This document shows, one piece after another, positions 1-6,146 of a stretch of DNA of 18,805 nt. The notes below the pieces were generated by a model. It made no database searches and was not told the DNA's origin. It saw only the letters and a program-made list of their open reading frames with translations. Positions within the stretch are counted from its first letter, which is position 1; each line of letters begins with the position of its first letter. The position numbers and the translations under genes were made by a program. This DNA comes from Bacteroidales bacterium (lineage in GTDB: Bacteria > Bacteroidota > Bacteroidia > Bacteroidales > F082). The stretch spans positions 1-18,805 of the forward strand of contig JAOZNY010000015.1 of the NCBI GenBank assembly GCA_029933565.1, in the 5' to 3' direction.

Positions 1-440
1 CTTATGGTGAATTTTTTATTAAAGACACTCAAAATGAAATGATGTTTATTGGTGGAGGGGCAGGAATGGCACCAATGCGTTCACATATTTTTGATCTTTT
101 TGATACAAAAAAAACTAAGCGTAAGGCTACTTTTTGGTATGGCGGTCGTTCAAAAAAAGAACTCTTCTATCAGGATCATTTTGAAAAAATAGAAAAGGAA
201 AATCCAAACTTTAAATTTGAAGTAGCACTTTCTGAGCCTCTTGAAGAAGATAAATGGGAAGGTTATAAAGGATTTATCCATCAGGTAATTTACGATAACT
301 ACTTAAAAGATCATCCCGAACCGGAAGACATTGAATACTACCTCTGCGGACCACCAATGATGAATGCAGCAATACTTAAAATGCTGGATGAACTTGGAGT
401 ACCAGAAGAGATGATAATGTTTGACGACTTTGGAAGTTAA
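1..440 (+). CDS. nqrF: Na+-translocating NADH:quinone reductase subunit F, C-terminal part
   Basis: NqrF is the NADH-oxidising subunit of Na+-NQR. It passes electrons from NADH through FAD and a 2Fe-2S centre into the membrane complex that pumps sodium. Only the last 145 or so codons are present; the reading frame is open from base 3 and runs off the left edge. The visible part is the ferredoxin-reductase-like NADH-binding half: a GGGAGMAPMRSH nucleotide-binding loop, a WYGGRSKKELFY segment, and the hallmark C-terminal YYLCGPPMMN motif followed by a tail ending in FDDFGS. The N-terminal membrane helix and the 2Fe-2S domain lie outside the window. The in-frame ATG at 39 is internal, because the frame is already coding before it. 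A terminator follows directly, so nqrF is the last gene of its unit; nqrA-E are expected just to the left. The apbE gene three genes downstream supports the assignment, since ApbE attaches FMN to NqrB and NqrC. Confidence 0.95.
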   Translation, partial: YGEFFIKDTQNEMMFIGGGAGMAPMRSHIFDLFDTKKTKRKATFWYGGRSKKELFYQDHFEKIEKENPNFKFEVALSEPLEEDKWEGYKGFIHQVIYDNYLKDHPEPEDIEYYLCGPPMMNAAILKMLDELGVPEEMIMFDDFGS

Positions 441-444
441 AAAT

Positions 445-478
445 AAAAAGGTGGCTAAAAATTAGTCACCTTTTTTTT
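445..478 (+). terminator. Rho-independent terminator after nqrF
   Basis: A 9-bp stem pairs 450-458 (GGTGGCTAA) with 462-470 (TTAGTCACC), with one G-U pair and a 3-nt loop. It is followed by a run of eight T residues, and an A-run before the stem can extend the pairing. It lies 9 bases after the nqrF stop, so it should end the nqr transcript and separate it from the next three genes. Confidence 0.9.
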
Positions 479-543
479 GCAACCAATACTAAAATCACTT
501 GTCTTTTGTTATAGTATTAGAAACTAAAGAAAAACCATAAAAA

Positions 544-1293
544 ATGAAAAAAAATTACCTAATTGTATTAGTGCTACTAATTAGTGGTGCTATAAACACT
601 TTTGCCCAGGATTATATTTATCTGAAAACAGGTGATAAAATTGCTGCAATAGTTAGCGAAACAACCAAAACATCCACACTTTACACAGAATTTGGTAGCC
701 CAAGTGGAGAAATGAAACTGGTTGACAATAAAGATATAAAACTTATTGCTTTCGCAAACGGCAAGGTTAAAGACTTTACCGACGGTAGTAGCATTAAAAG
801 CAACGATGGCGCTTACAACAACCTGATTGCCTACCATCTGGCCGACCTCATTATCAACAACTTTACTATTTCCTACGAAAGAATATTCAACAATGGTAAA
901 ATGGGTATCCAGATTCCACTATCCATTGGATATAGCGGAGATTATCAGGAACTGGGCGATTTTCAAAACAAATTTTATACAGGAGTTAATCTTAACATCT
1001 ACCCAACCGGGCAAGGCCAATGGCGATATTTTCTAGGACCAGGCTTAAGGGTTGGTTCTGGTCGTTACGAATCATACAACAACTGCTACAATTGCTATGA
1101 TTACTACCATGAAGAAGACTTATTCTACTTCAAATTTCACATTAATAATGGAATAATGTTCACTCCTGTACCGGCTCTTAGCCTAGTAGCAGAGCTTTCT
1201 TTGGGAATTAGATATGTTGACTCAAAGTATGCAGACGAAAAAGTAAGGACAACTGGAGCTTTTTCTTTTAATATGATTTATAGGTTTCAATAA
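544..1293 (+). CDS. Secreted beta-barrel-like envelope protein with CYNC loop (paralogue 1)
   Basis: Function not recognised. The 249-aa product starts with a clear signal peptide (residues 1-21, hydrophobic core LIVLVLLISGAI, cleavage after TFA or FAQ). Residues about 22-80 form a short beta-rich domain (YIYLKTGDKIAAIV ... IKLIAFANGKVKDF) of a kind often found at the N-terminus of Bacteroidota envelope proteins. The rest alternates in the manner of an outer-membrane barrel (FYTGVNLNIYPTG, RYFLGPGLRVGSG, FKFHINNGIMFTP) and ends in an aromatic-rich strand, FSFNMIYRFQ. A loop at residues 177-190 carries two cysteines, C181 and C184, among many Tyr and Asn. The next gene encodes a paralogue with the same architecture and the same CYxC loop, and the stop and start overlap (TAATG), so they are co-translated. 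Outer-membrane location is inferred. No convincing promoter was found between the nqrF terminator and this gene. Confidence 0.75.
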   Translation: MKKNYLIVLVLLISGAINTFAQDYIYLKTGDKIAAIVSETTKTSTLYTEFGSPSGEMKLVDNKDIKLIAFANGKVKDFTDGSSIKSNDGAYNNLIAYHLADLIINNFTISYERIFNNGKMGIQIPLSIGYSGDYQELGDFQNKFYTGVNLNIYPTGQGQWRYFLGPGLRVGSGRYESYNNCYNCYDYYHEEDLFYFKFHINNGIMFTPVPALSLVAELSLGIRYVDSKYADEKVRTTGAFSFNMIYRFQ

Positions 1294-2048
1294 TGAAAAA
1301 TATTTATTTGGTTCTTGTACTTTCGCTCTTTGCCTCTTTCTCATACGCACAGGAACTACTTTATTTTTCCAATGGCAATATGCTCAAAATTACTAAGTCA
1401 TATCAAAGTCAGGACTCAGTTAGTTTTCAGATTTTCAACTCATCGCAAAACAGGAATTACTCAATAAACAAAAATGAATTAGTAAAACTTATTACTGAAG
1501 ATGGTGAAATAATTGAATTTGTGGGGAAACACATGATTTCAAATACAGCTAATTACAGTGCAAATTCAGTTTCGTTTAATGTACTTGCCCTACCTGCCGG
1601 AAGATTTACAATGGCCTATCAATTCCTGAATAAGAATGGAAAAGTAGGATATGAAATACCCGTTTCTTTTGGTCTGCTCTCCGATGGACCAACCGATCCT
1701 TTACCGGAAATATTCGATATCGAATTATACAGCATTTTTTATTCTGGCTTCACACTCAATTTATATCCCATGGGGCAGAAAAAGGTAAATTATGTTTTGG
1801 GGCCTGCCTTTAGGTTCGGAGTAGGTAAGGATGTTAATTATTATTGCTACGATTGTAACTACAATTATGACAGACAATTTTTCTATTACAAAATATTAAT
1901 AAACAATGGTTTGGTACTCATGCCTAGTAAGCATTTCTCAATGTCCTTTATTTTCTCTCTTGGAGTAATGGGTCGAGATAATTATCAGGGTGAGCCAACT
2001 TTTGGTACCACAGGCGATTTTCAGTTTAATATGGCCTACCAGTTTTAA
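1293..2048 (+). CDS. Secreted beta-barrel-like envelope protein with CYDC loop (paralogue 2)
   Basis: Function not recognised; a 251-aa tandem paralogue of the gene before it. The signal peptide (residues 1-20, cleavage near SYAQ) is followed by an N-terminal beta domain (LLYFSNGNMLKITKSY ... LVKLITEDGEIIEF) and a barrel-like region. Blocks matching the upstream protein in order are MAYQFLNKNGKVGYEIPVSFG, SGFTLNLYPMGQ, YVLGPAFRFGVG, the Cys loop YYCYDC (C185, C188), ILINNGLVLMP, and a final FQFNMAYQF strand. Its ATG shares one base with the preceding stop codon, and the apbE-family gene begins 2 bases after its stop, so three genes are expected on one mRNA. Divergence between the two copies is substantial, so the duplication is old. 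The conserved CxxC-like pair could form a disulphide or bind metal; that is inference. Confidence 0.75.
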   Translation: MKNIYLVLVLSLFASFSYAQELLYFSNGNMLKITKSYQSQDSVSFQIFNSSQNRNYSINKNELVKLITEDGEIIEFVGKHMISNTANYSANSVSFNVLALPAGRFTMAYQFLNKNGKVGYEIPVSFGLLSDGPTDPLPEIFDIELYSIFYSGFTLNLYPMGQKKVNYVLGPAFRFGVGKDVNYYCYDCNYNYDRQFFYYKILINNGLVLMPSKHFSMSFIFSLGVMGRDNYQGEPTFGTTGDFQFNMAYQF

Positions 2049-2050
2049 TA

Positions 2051-3049
2051 ATGAAGAAATTGCTGTTTTTTATCCTTATTCTAATTGTAGGATGCAATGG
2101 CAGTAACAATGCTAAGGTTAGCCTTGTTGGCGAAGCCCAGGGTACTTATTACTCAATTATTTATTTTGATGCACAGGAACGAGACTTCCAAATAGAAATC
2201 GACTCACTTCTAACAGACTTTGACAAATCTGTTTCGCTCTGGGTTCCAAATTCAATACTTTCACGAATAAACAACAACGAAACAGATATTGAAATTGATA
2301 ATTATTTTATCGACAATTTCAATATTTCAAAGGACGTTTCTGAGCAAACCAATGGTGCTTTTGACTTTACCATTGGCAAATTGATTAAAGCATGGGGATT
2401 TGGCTACGATGAAAATAAAACCATTGAGCCAAACATGATTGACAGCCTTCTAAACCTAAGTGGCTATAAAAAAGTTAAACTCGAAGAAGGTAAAATTATA
2501 AAAGAAGATCCGCGAATTAGTTTCGACTTCAATGCTGTGGCACAGGGATATTCTGTTGATATGATTGGCCTATTCCTCGAATCAAAAGGCATCAGCAATT
2601 ATCTTATCGACATTGGTGGTGAAGTAAAAGCTAAAGGAACAAAGCCTGATGGTATCAAATGGAAAGTGGGAATTGAGAAGCCTGCGGAACACAAAAATGA
2701 CAGTCGCGACCTGGAAGCAGTAGCAGAATTACTTGATCTTTCCATTGCAACATCGGGCAACTACCGTAAATTTTATGAAGAAGATGGAATAAGATATTCG
2801 CATACCATCGACCCAAAAACAGGATATCCGGCAAAAAATACCTTACTAAGCGTTTCTGTTCTACATAAATCAACTGCCTATGCCGATGCTTATGCCACTG
2901 CCCTAATGGTAATGGGATTTGAAAAAGCAAAGTCATTTGTTGAAAAGGAAAATGATCTGGAAGCTTTCTTTATTTTCTCAACAGAAGACAGTTTTGAGAC
3001 TTATGCAACAACAGGCTTTAAGGATGTCATTATTGAAGAATTTGAATAA
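2051..3049 (+). CDS. apbE: FAD:protein FMN transferase (ApbE family lipoprotein)
   Basis: ApbE proteins cleave FAD and attach FMN through a phosphoester bond to a Thr or Ser of target proteins, classically NqrB and NqrC of Na+-NQR. The 332-aa product is a predicted lipoprotein: a hydrophobic leader and lipobox IVGC with C15 as the lipidated residue, placing it on the periplasmic side where NqrC is modified. Family blocks appear in order: GEAQGTYYSI (27-36), FDFTIGKLIKAWGF (104-117), DFNAVAQGYSVD (159-170), IDIGGEVKAKG (186-196), SIATSGNYR (231-239), HTIDPKTGYP (251-260) and the metal-site region AYADAYATALMVMG (276-289). Length is normal for the family. Proximity to nqrF makes the NQR complex the likely client, although a terminator and two envelope genes separate them. 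Translation is probably coupled to the upstream gene. Confidence 0.93.
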   Translation: MKKLLFFILILIVGCNGSNNAKVSLVGEAQGTYYSIIYFDAQERDFQIEIDSLLTDFDKSVSLWVPNSILSRINNNETDIEIDNYFIDNFNISKDVSEQTNGAFDFTIGKLIKAWGFGYDENKTIEPNMIDSLLNLSGYKKVKLEEGKIIKEDPRISFDFNAVAQGYSVDMIGLFLESKGISNYLIDIGGEVKAKGTKPDGIKWKVGIEKPAEHKNDSRDLEAVAELLDLSIATSGNYRKFYEEDGIRYSHTIDPKTGYPAKNTLLSVSVLHKSTAYADAYATALMVMGFEKAKSFVEKENDLEAFFIFSTEDSFETYATTGFKDVIIEEFE

Positions 3050-3087
3050 GGATACCCCCCATCTGAAAAAATTATCATCTGAAAAAC

Positions 3088-3118
3088 TTGTCGGCGACAA
3101 CTATTTTTTATAAATTTA
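3088..3118 (+). promoter_or_regulatory. Candidate promoter with overlapping palindrome, upstream of the T9SS type B gene
   Basis: A TTG at 3088-3090 and TAAATTTA at 3111-3118 are 20 bases apart and match the Bacteroidota -33/-7 promoter form (TAnnTTTG, 7 of 8). The palindrome TTGTCG-G-CGACAA (3088-3100) covers the -33 element and is the only GC-rich patch in this AT-rich spacer. Just upstream is a direct repeat, CATCTGAAAAA, at 3060-3070 and 3076-3086. The promoter call is inference from motif and spacing. Confidence 0.45.
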
Positions 3119-3156
3119 CGTCTCATTTCTAAAACATCTTTAAACAACTGTATTAA

Positions 3157-4608
3157 TTGAAAACTAAGAAATTCATAGTTGCAGTTGCCTTTTCTTTATT
3201 GTTTTCAATAGTTTATAGTCAGGAATGTGTAACCATTTTTGACTTTAATAATTGGACAATGAAAGGTGCACCGGGCGCTGATTGGGTGGTGTCCGATTCG
3301 ACGGATGTCATTAATAATTCTTATATTTTCCCACCTACTTTCTTTGTTAGCCCACAAAACATGATTAATGTACTTATTAAAGGTACAATGTCAGTAGAAA
3401 CAGGCACTGATGATGATTTTTTGGGGATTGTTTTTGGATATCATAATCCCACACAAATTGCTGACGACAACACTTATCAGTTCTTTTTGTTTGACTGGAG
3501 AGGCGGAACCGGTACTCACAACGGATACAAAGCTTACGAGGGTTTTAGATTATCTTCTTACAATGGATTTATCAGTACTGCAGATCAAGGCAGATATTTC
3601 TGGGGAACTGAAAATGATCCACCTATTCGTCGCCTTATTAAAACAAAATACGGCGAAACACTTGGCTGGGAACCGGGGCAAAAATATCAAGTAGAGTTGC
3701 TTTATGCCTCCAATCATATTCGTATTAAAATTGATGATATAATAATATTTGAACATTATGGATGCTTCTCGTCCGGGAAAATTGGTTTTTATTGTATGTC
3801 GCAGCAACATACCCATTTCGAAGATTTTAGTTACCAAAGTTTTATTGATTTTGTTCCCGACAAGGAAACTGCCTGCATTAATGAACCAATCAAATTTACC
3901 TCCTTTAATCTCGATTGCTCCCCCCTACCTGATTTTATTGAGTCCATGAACTGGGATTTTGGTAATGGACAAGCAAGTACAGAGATTAATCCTGAGCATT
4001 CGTATTCTGAAGCAGGCGATTATTTTGTAGAACTCATTGTTTCCAAAACCGATGACTGTCACGACACAATTATAAAAACTTTAACAATTAAGCCCAGCCC
4101 TCTGGTTAATTTAGGAAATGATACAATTGTGCCAGCCTGTTCTTCATTATTATTTGATGCCAATAATCCGAGTTCATTATTTTTGTGGTCAACTGGCGAA
4201 GATTCACAATCTATTGAAATAGATATCCTTAACAAAGACACTACGATTTGGGTTGTTGTTGACAAGGATGGGTGTCTTTCGGGTGATATTGTTTTTATTG
4301 AAGTGGAGCCAATTCAAAACCAACTATTTTTCCCAACGGCTTTTTCGCCCAATGGCGATGGCAATAATGATCTTTTTGCACCAATTGGTTCCATTGATGA
4401 TATTTCTGCTTACCAGTTTCTAATTTTTAACAGATGGGGTCAAATGGTTTTTGAAACCGACAATCCCCTGAAAGGCTGGGATGGAAACTACTCCGGTAAG
4501 CCTTCACCAATGGGAGTTTACGTTTACAAAGTAAACTACCGTATGGGGAAGTTCTGCCTAGAAATAAAGGATTATTCAGAGACGAAGACCGTTACTTTGC
4601 TGAAGTAG
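3157..4608 (+). CDS. T9SS type B exported protein: lectin-like domain, PKD domain, gliding-motility C-terminal domain
   Basis: The 483-aa product is a modular exported protein of unknown ligand. Order: signal peptide (1-21, FIVAVAFSLLFSIVYSQ); a lectin-like jelly-roll region at about 25-230, with GIVFGYHN, YQFFLFDWRG and IRIKIDDIIIFEHYGC, resembling thrombospondin C-terminal/LamG folds; a PKD domain at about 235-310, with MNWDFGNGQ, PEHSYSEAGDYFVEL and LTIKP; an Ig-like segment, LFLWSTGEDSQSIEI; and a gliding-motility-associated C-terminal domain from about 395 (FFPTAFSPNGDGNNDLF, FNRWGQMVFE, WDGNYSGKPSPMGVYVYKV). That last domain is the type B T9SS sorting signal, so the protein should cross the outer membrane by T9SS. 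The start is a TTG: an in-frame TAA immediately precedes it and the next in-frame ATG falls after the signal peptide. Adhesion or polysaccharide binding is inferred only from the domains. Confidence 0.85.
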   Translation: MKTKKFIVAVAFSLLFSIVYSQECVTIFDFNNWTMKGAPGADWVVSDSTDVINNSYIFPPTFFVSPQNMINVLIKGTMSVETGTDDDFLGIVFGYHNPTQIADDNTYQFFLFDWRGGTGTHNGYKAYEGFRLSSYNGFISTADQGRYFWGTENDPPIRRLIKTKYGETLGWEPGQKYQVELLYASNHIRIKIDDIIIFEHYGCFSSGKIGFYCMSQQHTHFEDFSYQSFIDFVPDKETACINEPIKFTSFNLDCSPLPDFIESMNWDFGNGQASTEINPEHSYSEAGDYFVELIVSKTDDCHDTIIKTLTIKPSPLVNLGNDTIVPACSSLLFDANNPSSLFLWSTGEDSQSIEIDILNKDTTIWVVVDKDGCLSGDIVFIEVEPIQNQLFFPTAFSPNGDGNNDLFAPIGSIDDISAYQFLIFNRWGQMVFETDNPLKGWDGNYSGKPSPMGVYVYKVNYRMGKFCLEIKDYSETKTVTLLK

Positions 4609-4630
4609 TTTAAAATGTCAATTCACAAAC

Positions 4631-4661
4631 TTTGTTTTTTTTATAAAACACACTACTTTTA
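4631..4661 (+). promoter_or_regulatory. Promoter for the rubredoxin fusion-rubrerythrin unit
   Basis: TTTG (4631-4634), 19 bases, then TACTTTTA (4654-4661) matches the Bacteroidota TTTG/TAnnTTTG promoter at all but one position. Transcription would start near 4668, giving a leader of about 14 bases before the ATG at 4682. No peroxide- or oxygen-responsive operator could be recognised. Confidence 0.6.
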
Positions 4662-4681
4662 CAGTTAAATTCAGAAGCATT

Positions 4682-5401
4682 ATGTTGAACACAGAAGCAT
4701 TTTATAAGATATCCTACGGATTATATCTGGTAAGTACCGAACTCAATGGAAGATTAAATGGCTACATTGCTAATACGGTTTTTCAATTGACGGCTGATCC
4801 TGCACGTTTTGCAATAAGTTGCAATAAGGATAATCTCAGTGCAGAATTGATTTCAGCCTCCAAAAAATTTGCATTTTCAATTCTGGAAAAAGACGTTGAC
4901 CAAAAAATAATCAGTCGCTTCGGCTACAAAAGTGGCAAGGAAATAAACAAATTCGAAGATATCGAGTATTTCTCCGGTGAAATGGGTAATCCAATTATTA
5001 AGCAAGTTTCAATAGCCTATTTTGAATGTGAACTGGAACAGACAATTGACGTTGGTACACACTTACTTTTTATTGGTTTACTGAAAAACAATGAAATGCT
5101 TGATTCAGATAAGACCCCTCTCACTTACTTAGATTATCAGACTCTGAGAAATGGTAAGTCACCTAAAAATGCGCCTACTTATATAAAGCCGGAAACTGAA
5201 GAAGAGGCAGAAAAAGTAGTTAAAGAAAACATTGATAAACTAAGCAAATACGAATGTCTGGTTTGTGGTCATATTTACGACCCTACTATAGGGGACCCGG
5301 ATAGTGGTATTCCAGCAGGAACTTCATTCGAGGATTTGCCCGACAACTGGGTTTGCCCCGACTGTGGAGCCGAGAAAGCAGATTTCCAGGCCATTGACTA
5401 A
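4682..5401 (+). CDS. Flavin reductase-rubredoxin fusion protein (high-molecular-weight rubredoxin type)
   Basis: The 239-aa product joins an FMN-binding flavin-reductase-like domain (residues about 1-165; FYKISYGLYLVST, GYIANTVFQLTADPARFAISCNKDN, GTHLLFIGLL) to a C-terminal rubredoxin (about 188-239). The rubredoxin iron ligands are all visible: C192 and C195 in YECLVCG, and C225 and C228 in VCPDCGAEKADF. The charged linker EEEAEKVVKENIDKL joins them. The same architecture is known in Hrb of acetogens, where NADH- or NADPH-derived electrons go to flavodiiron proteins or rubrerythrin. Here a rubrerythrin gene starts 36 bases downstream, so this protein is probably its electron donor in NAD(P)H-dependent peroxide reduction in the cytoplasm. 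The specific electron partner is inference. No signal peptide is present. Confidence 0.88.
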   Translation: MLNTEAFYKISYGLYLVSTELNGRLNGYIANTVFQLTADPARFAISCNKDNLSAELISASKKFAFSILEKDVDQKIISRFGYKSGKEINKFEDIEYFSGEMGNPIIKQVSIAYFECELEQTIDVGTHLLFIGLLKNNEMLDSDKTPLTYLDYQTLRNGKSPKNAPTYIKPETEEEAEKVVKENIDKLSKYECLVCGHIYDPTIGDPDSGIPAGTSFEDLPDNWVCPDCGAEKADFQAID

Positions 5402-5437
5402 AAAATAAAATATTTTATAAATCAAATTATTAATAAA

Positions 5438-6013
5438 ATGAAATCATTAAAAGGAACAAAAACCGAACAGAACCTGCTTAAATCATTTGCAGGCGAATCG
5501 CAGGCGAGAATGCGCTACGATTATTTCGCTAAGCAGGCTAAAAAGGAAGGGCTTGAACAAATTTCGGCAATATTTGCCGAGACTGCCCTTAACGAAAAAG
5601 AACATGCTAAACGATTCTTCAAATTTCTAGAAGGTGGAATGGTGGAAATCACTGCATCCTATCCCGCAGGAAAAATTGGAGATACAATGGAAAACCTAAA
5701 GGCTTCCGCCGAAGGTGAAAACGAAGAGTGGACAGAACTTTATCCTGAGTTTGCCAGAGTAGCAGAGGAAGAAGGTTTTAAGGAAATTGCTGTTGCATAT
5801 AAAATGATTGCAAAAGTTGAAAAGGCACACGAAGAAAGGTTTACGAAACTTTATACCAACCTTGAAAATGGTCATGTTTTTGAAAAAGATGGGGTAATTG
5901 TTTGGAAATGCCGTAACTGTGGATATATTCACGAAGGTAAAAAAGCACCAAAAACTTGCCCTGCCTGTCTGCACCCACAATCTTACTTTGAGATTAAGGA
6001 AATCAATTACTAA
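5438..6013 (+). CDS. rbr: Rubrerythrin
   Basis: Rubrerythrin reduces hydrogen peroxide to water at a non-haem diiron site, taking electrons through its own rubredoxin domain; it is a cytosolic defence protein of anaerobes and microaerophiles. The 191-aa product has the classical order. The four-helix ferritin-like domain (about 1-145) carries the expected ligands E20 (FAGESQARMRY), E53 and H56 (NEKEHAK), E94 and E97, E128 and H131 (VEKAHEERF). The C-terminal rubredoxin domain has C158/C161 (WKCRNCGYIHEG) and C174/C177 (CPACLHPQSYFE). All diiron and Cys ligands are present, so it should be active. It follows the rubredoxin fusion gene by 36 bases and is closed by a strong hairpin, forming a two-gene unit. 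Confidence 0.96.
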   Translation: MKSLKGTKTEQNLLKSFAGESQARMRYDYFAKQAKKEGLEQISAIFAETALNEKEHAKRFFKFLEGGMVEITASYPAGKIGDTMENLKASAEGENEEWTELYPEFARVAEEEGFKEIAVAYKMIAKVEKAHEERFTKLYTNLENGHVFEKDGVIVWKCRNCGYIHEGKKAPKTCPACLHPQSYFEIKEINY

Positions 6014-6047
6014 AACTATACTGGTAACATTTAAATAAGAAAACTTA

Positions 6048-6097
6048 AGCCGCTAATGCGCGAATAATTATTCGTGCATTAGCGGCTATTATTTTTT
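6048..6097 (+). terminator. Terminator after rubrerythrin, built from an unusually long 20-bp hairpin
   Basis: The arms 6048-6067 and 6068-6087 are reverse complements except for one G-U pair; the AATT centre forms the loop. A six-T run (6092-6097) follows, so it can act as a terminator. The stem is much longer than the others here. Its TTCGTGCATTAGCGGC phrase resembles intergenic repeats I associate with Bacteroidota genomes, so it may be a repeat co-opted as terminator. Confidence 0.75.
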
Positions 6098-6146
6098 CGT
6101 ATTAAGATTTTTGTTTTAACTTTACAAATCTTAAAACCAAATAAGA

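Noticed and set aside
39..440. Separate short gene starting at the ATG at 39
   Set aside because: The frame is open and coding before this ATG (YGEFFIKDTQNE), so it is the interior of nqrF.
4609..4650. Terminator after the T9SS type B gene at ACAAACTTTGT followed by T-run
   Set aside because: The loop would be a single base; the T-run is better explained as part of the -33 region of the next promoter.
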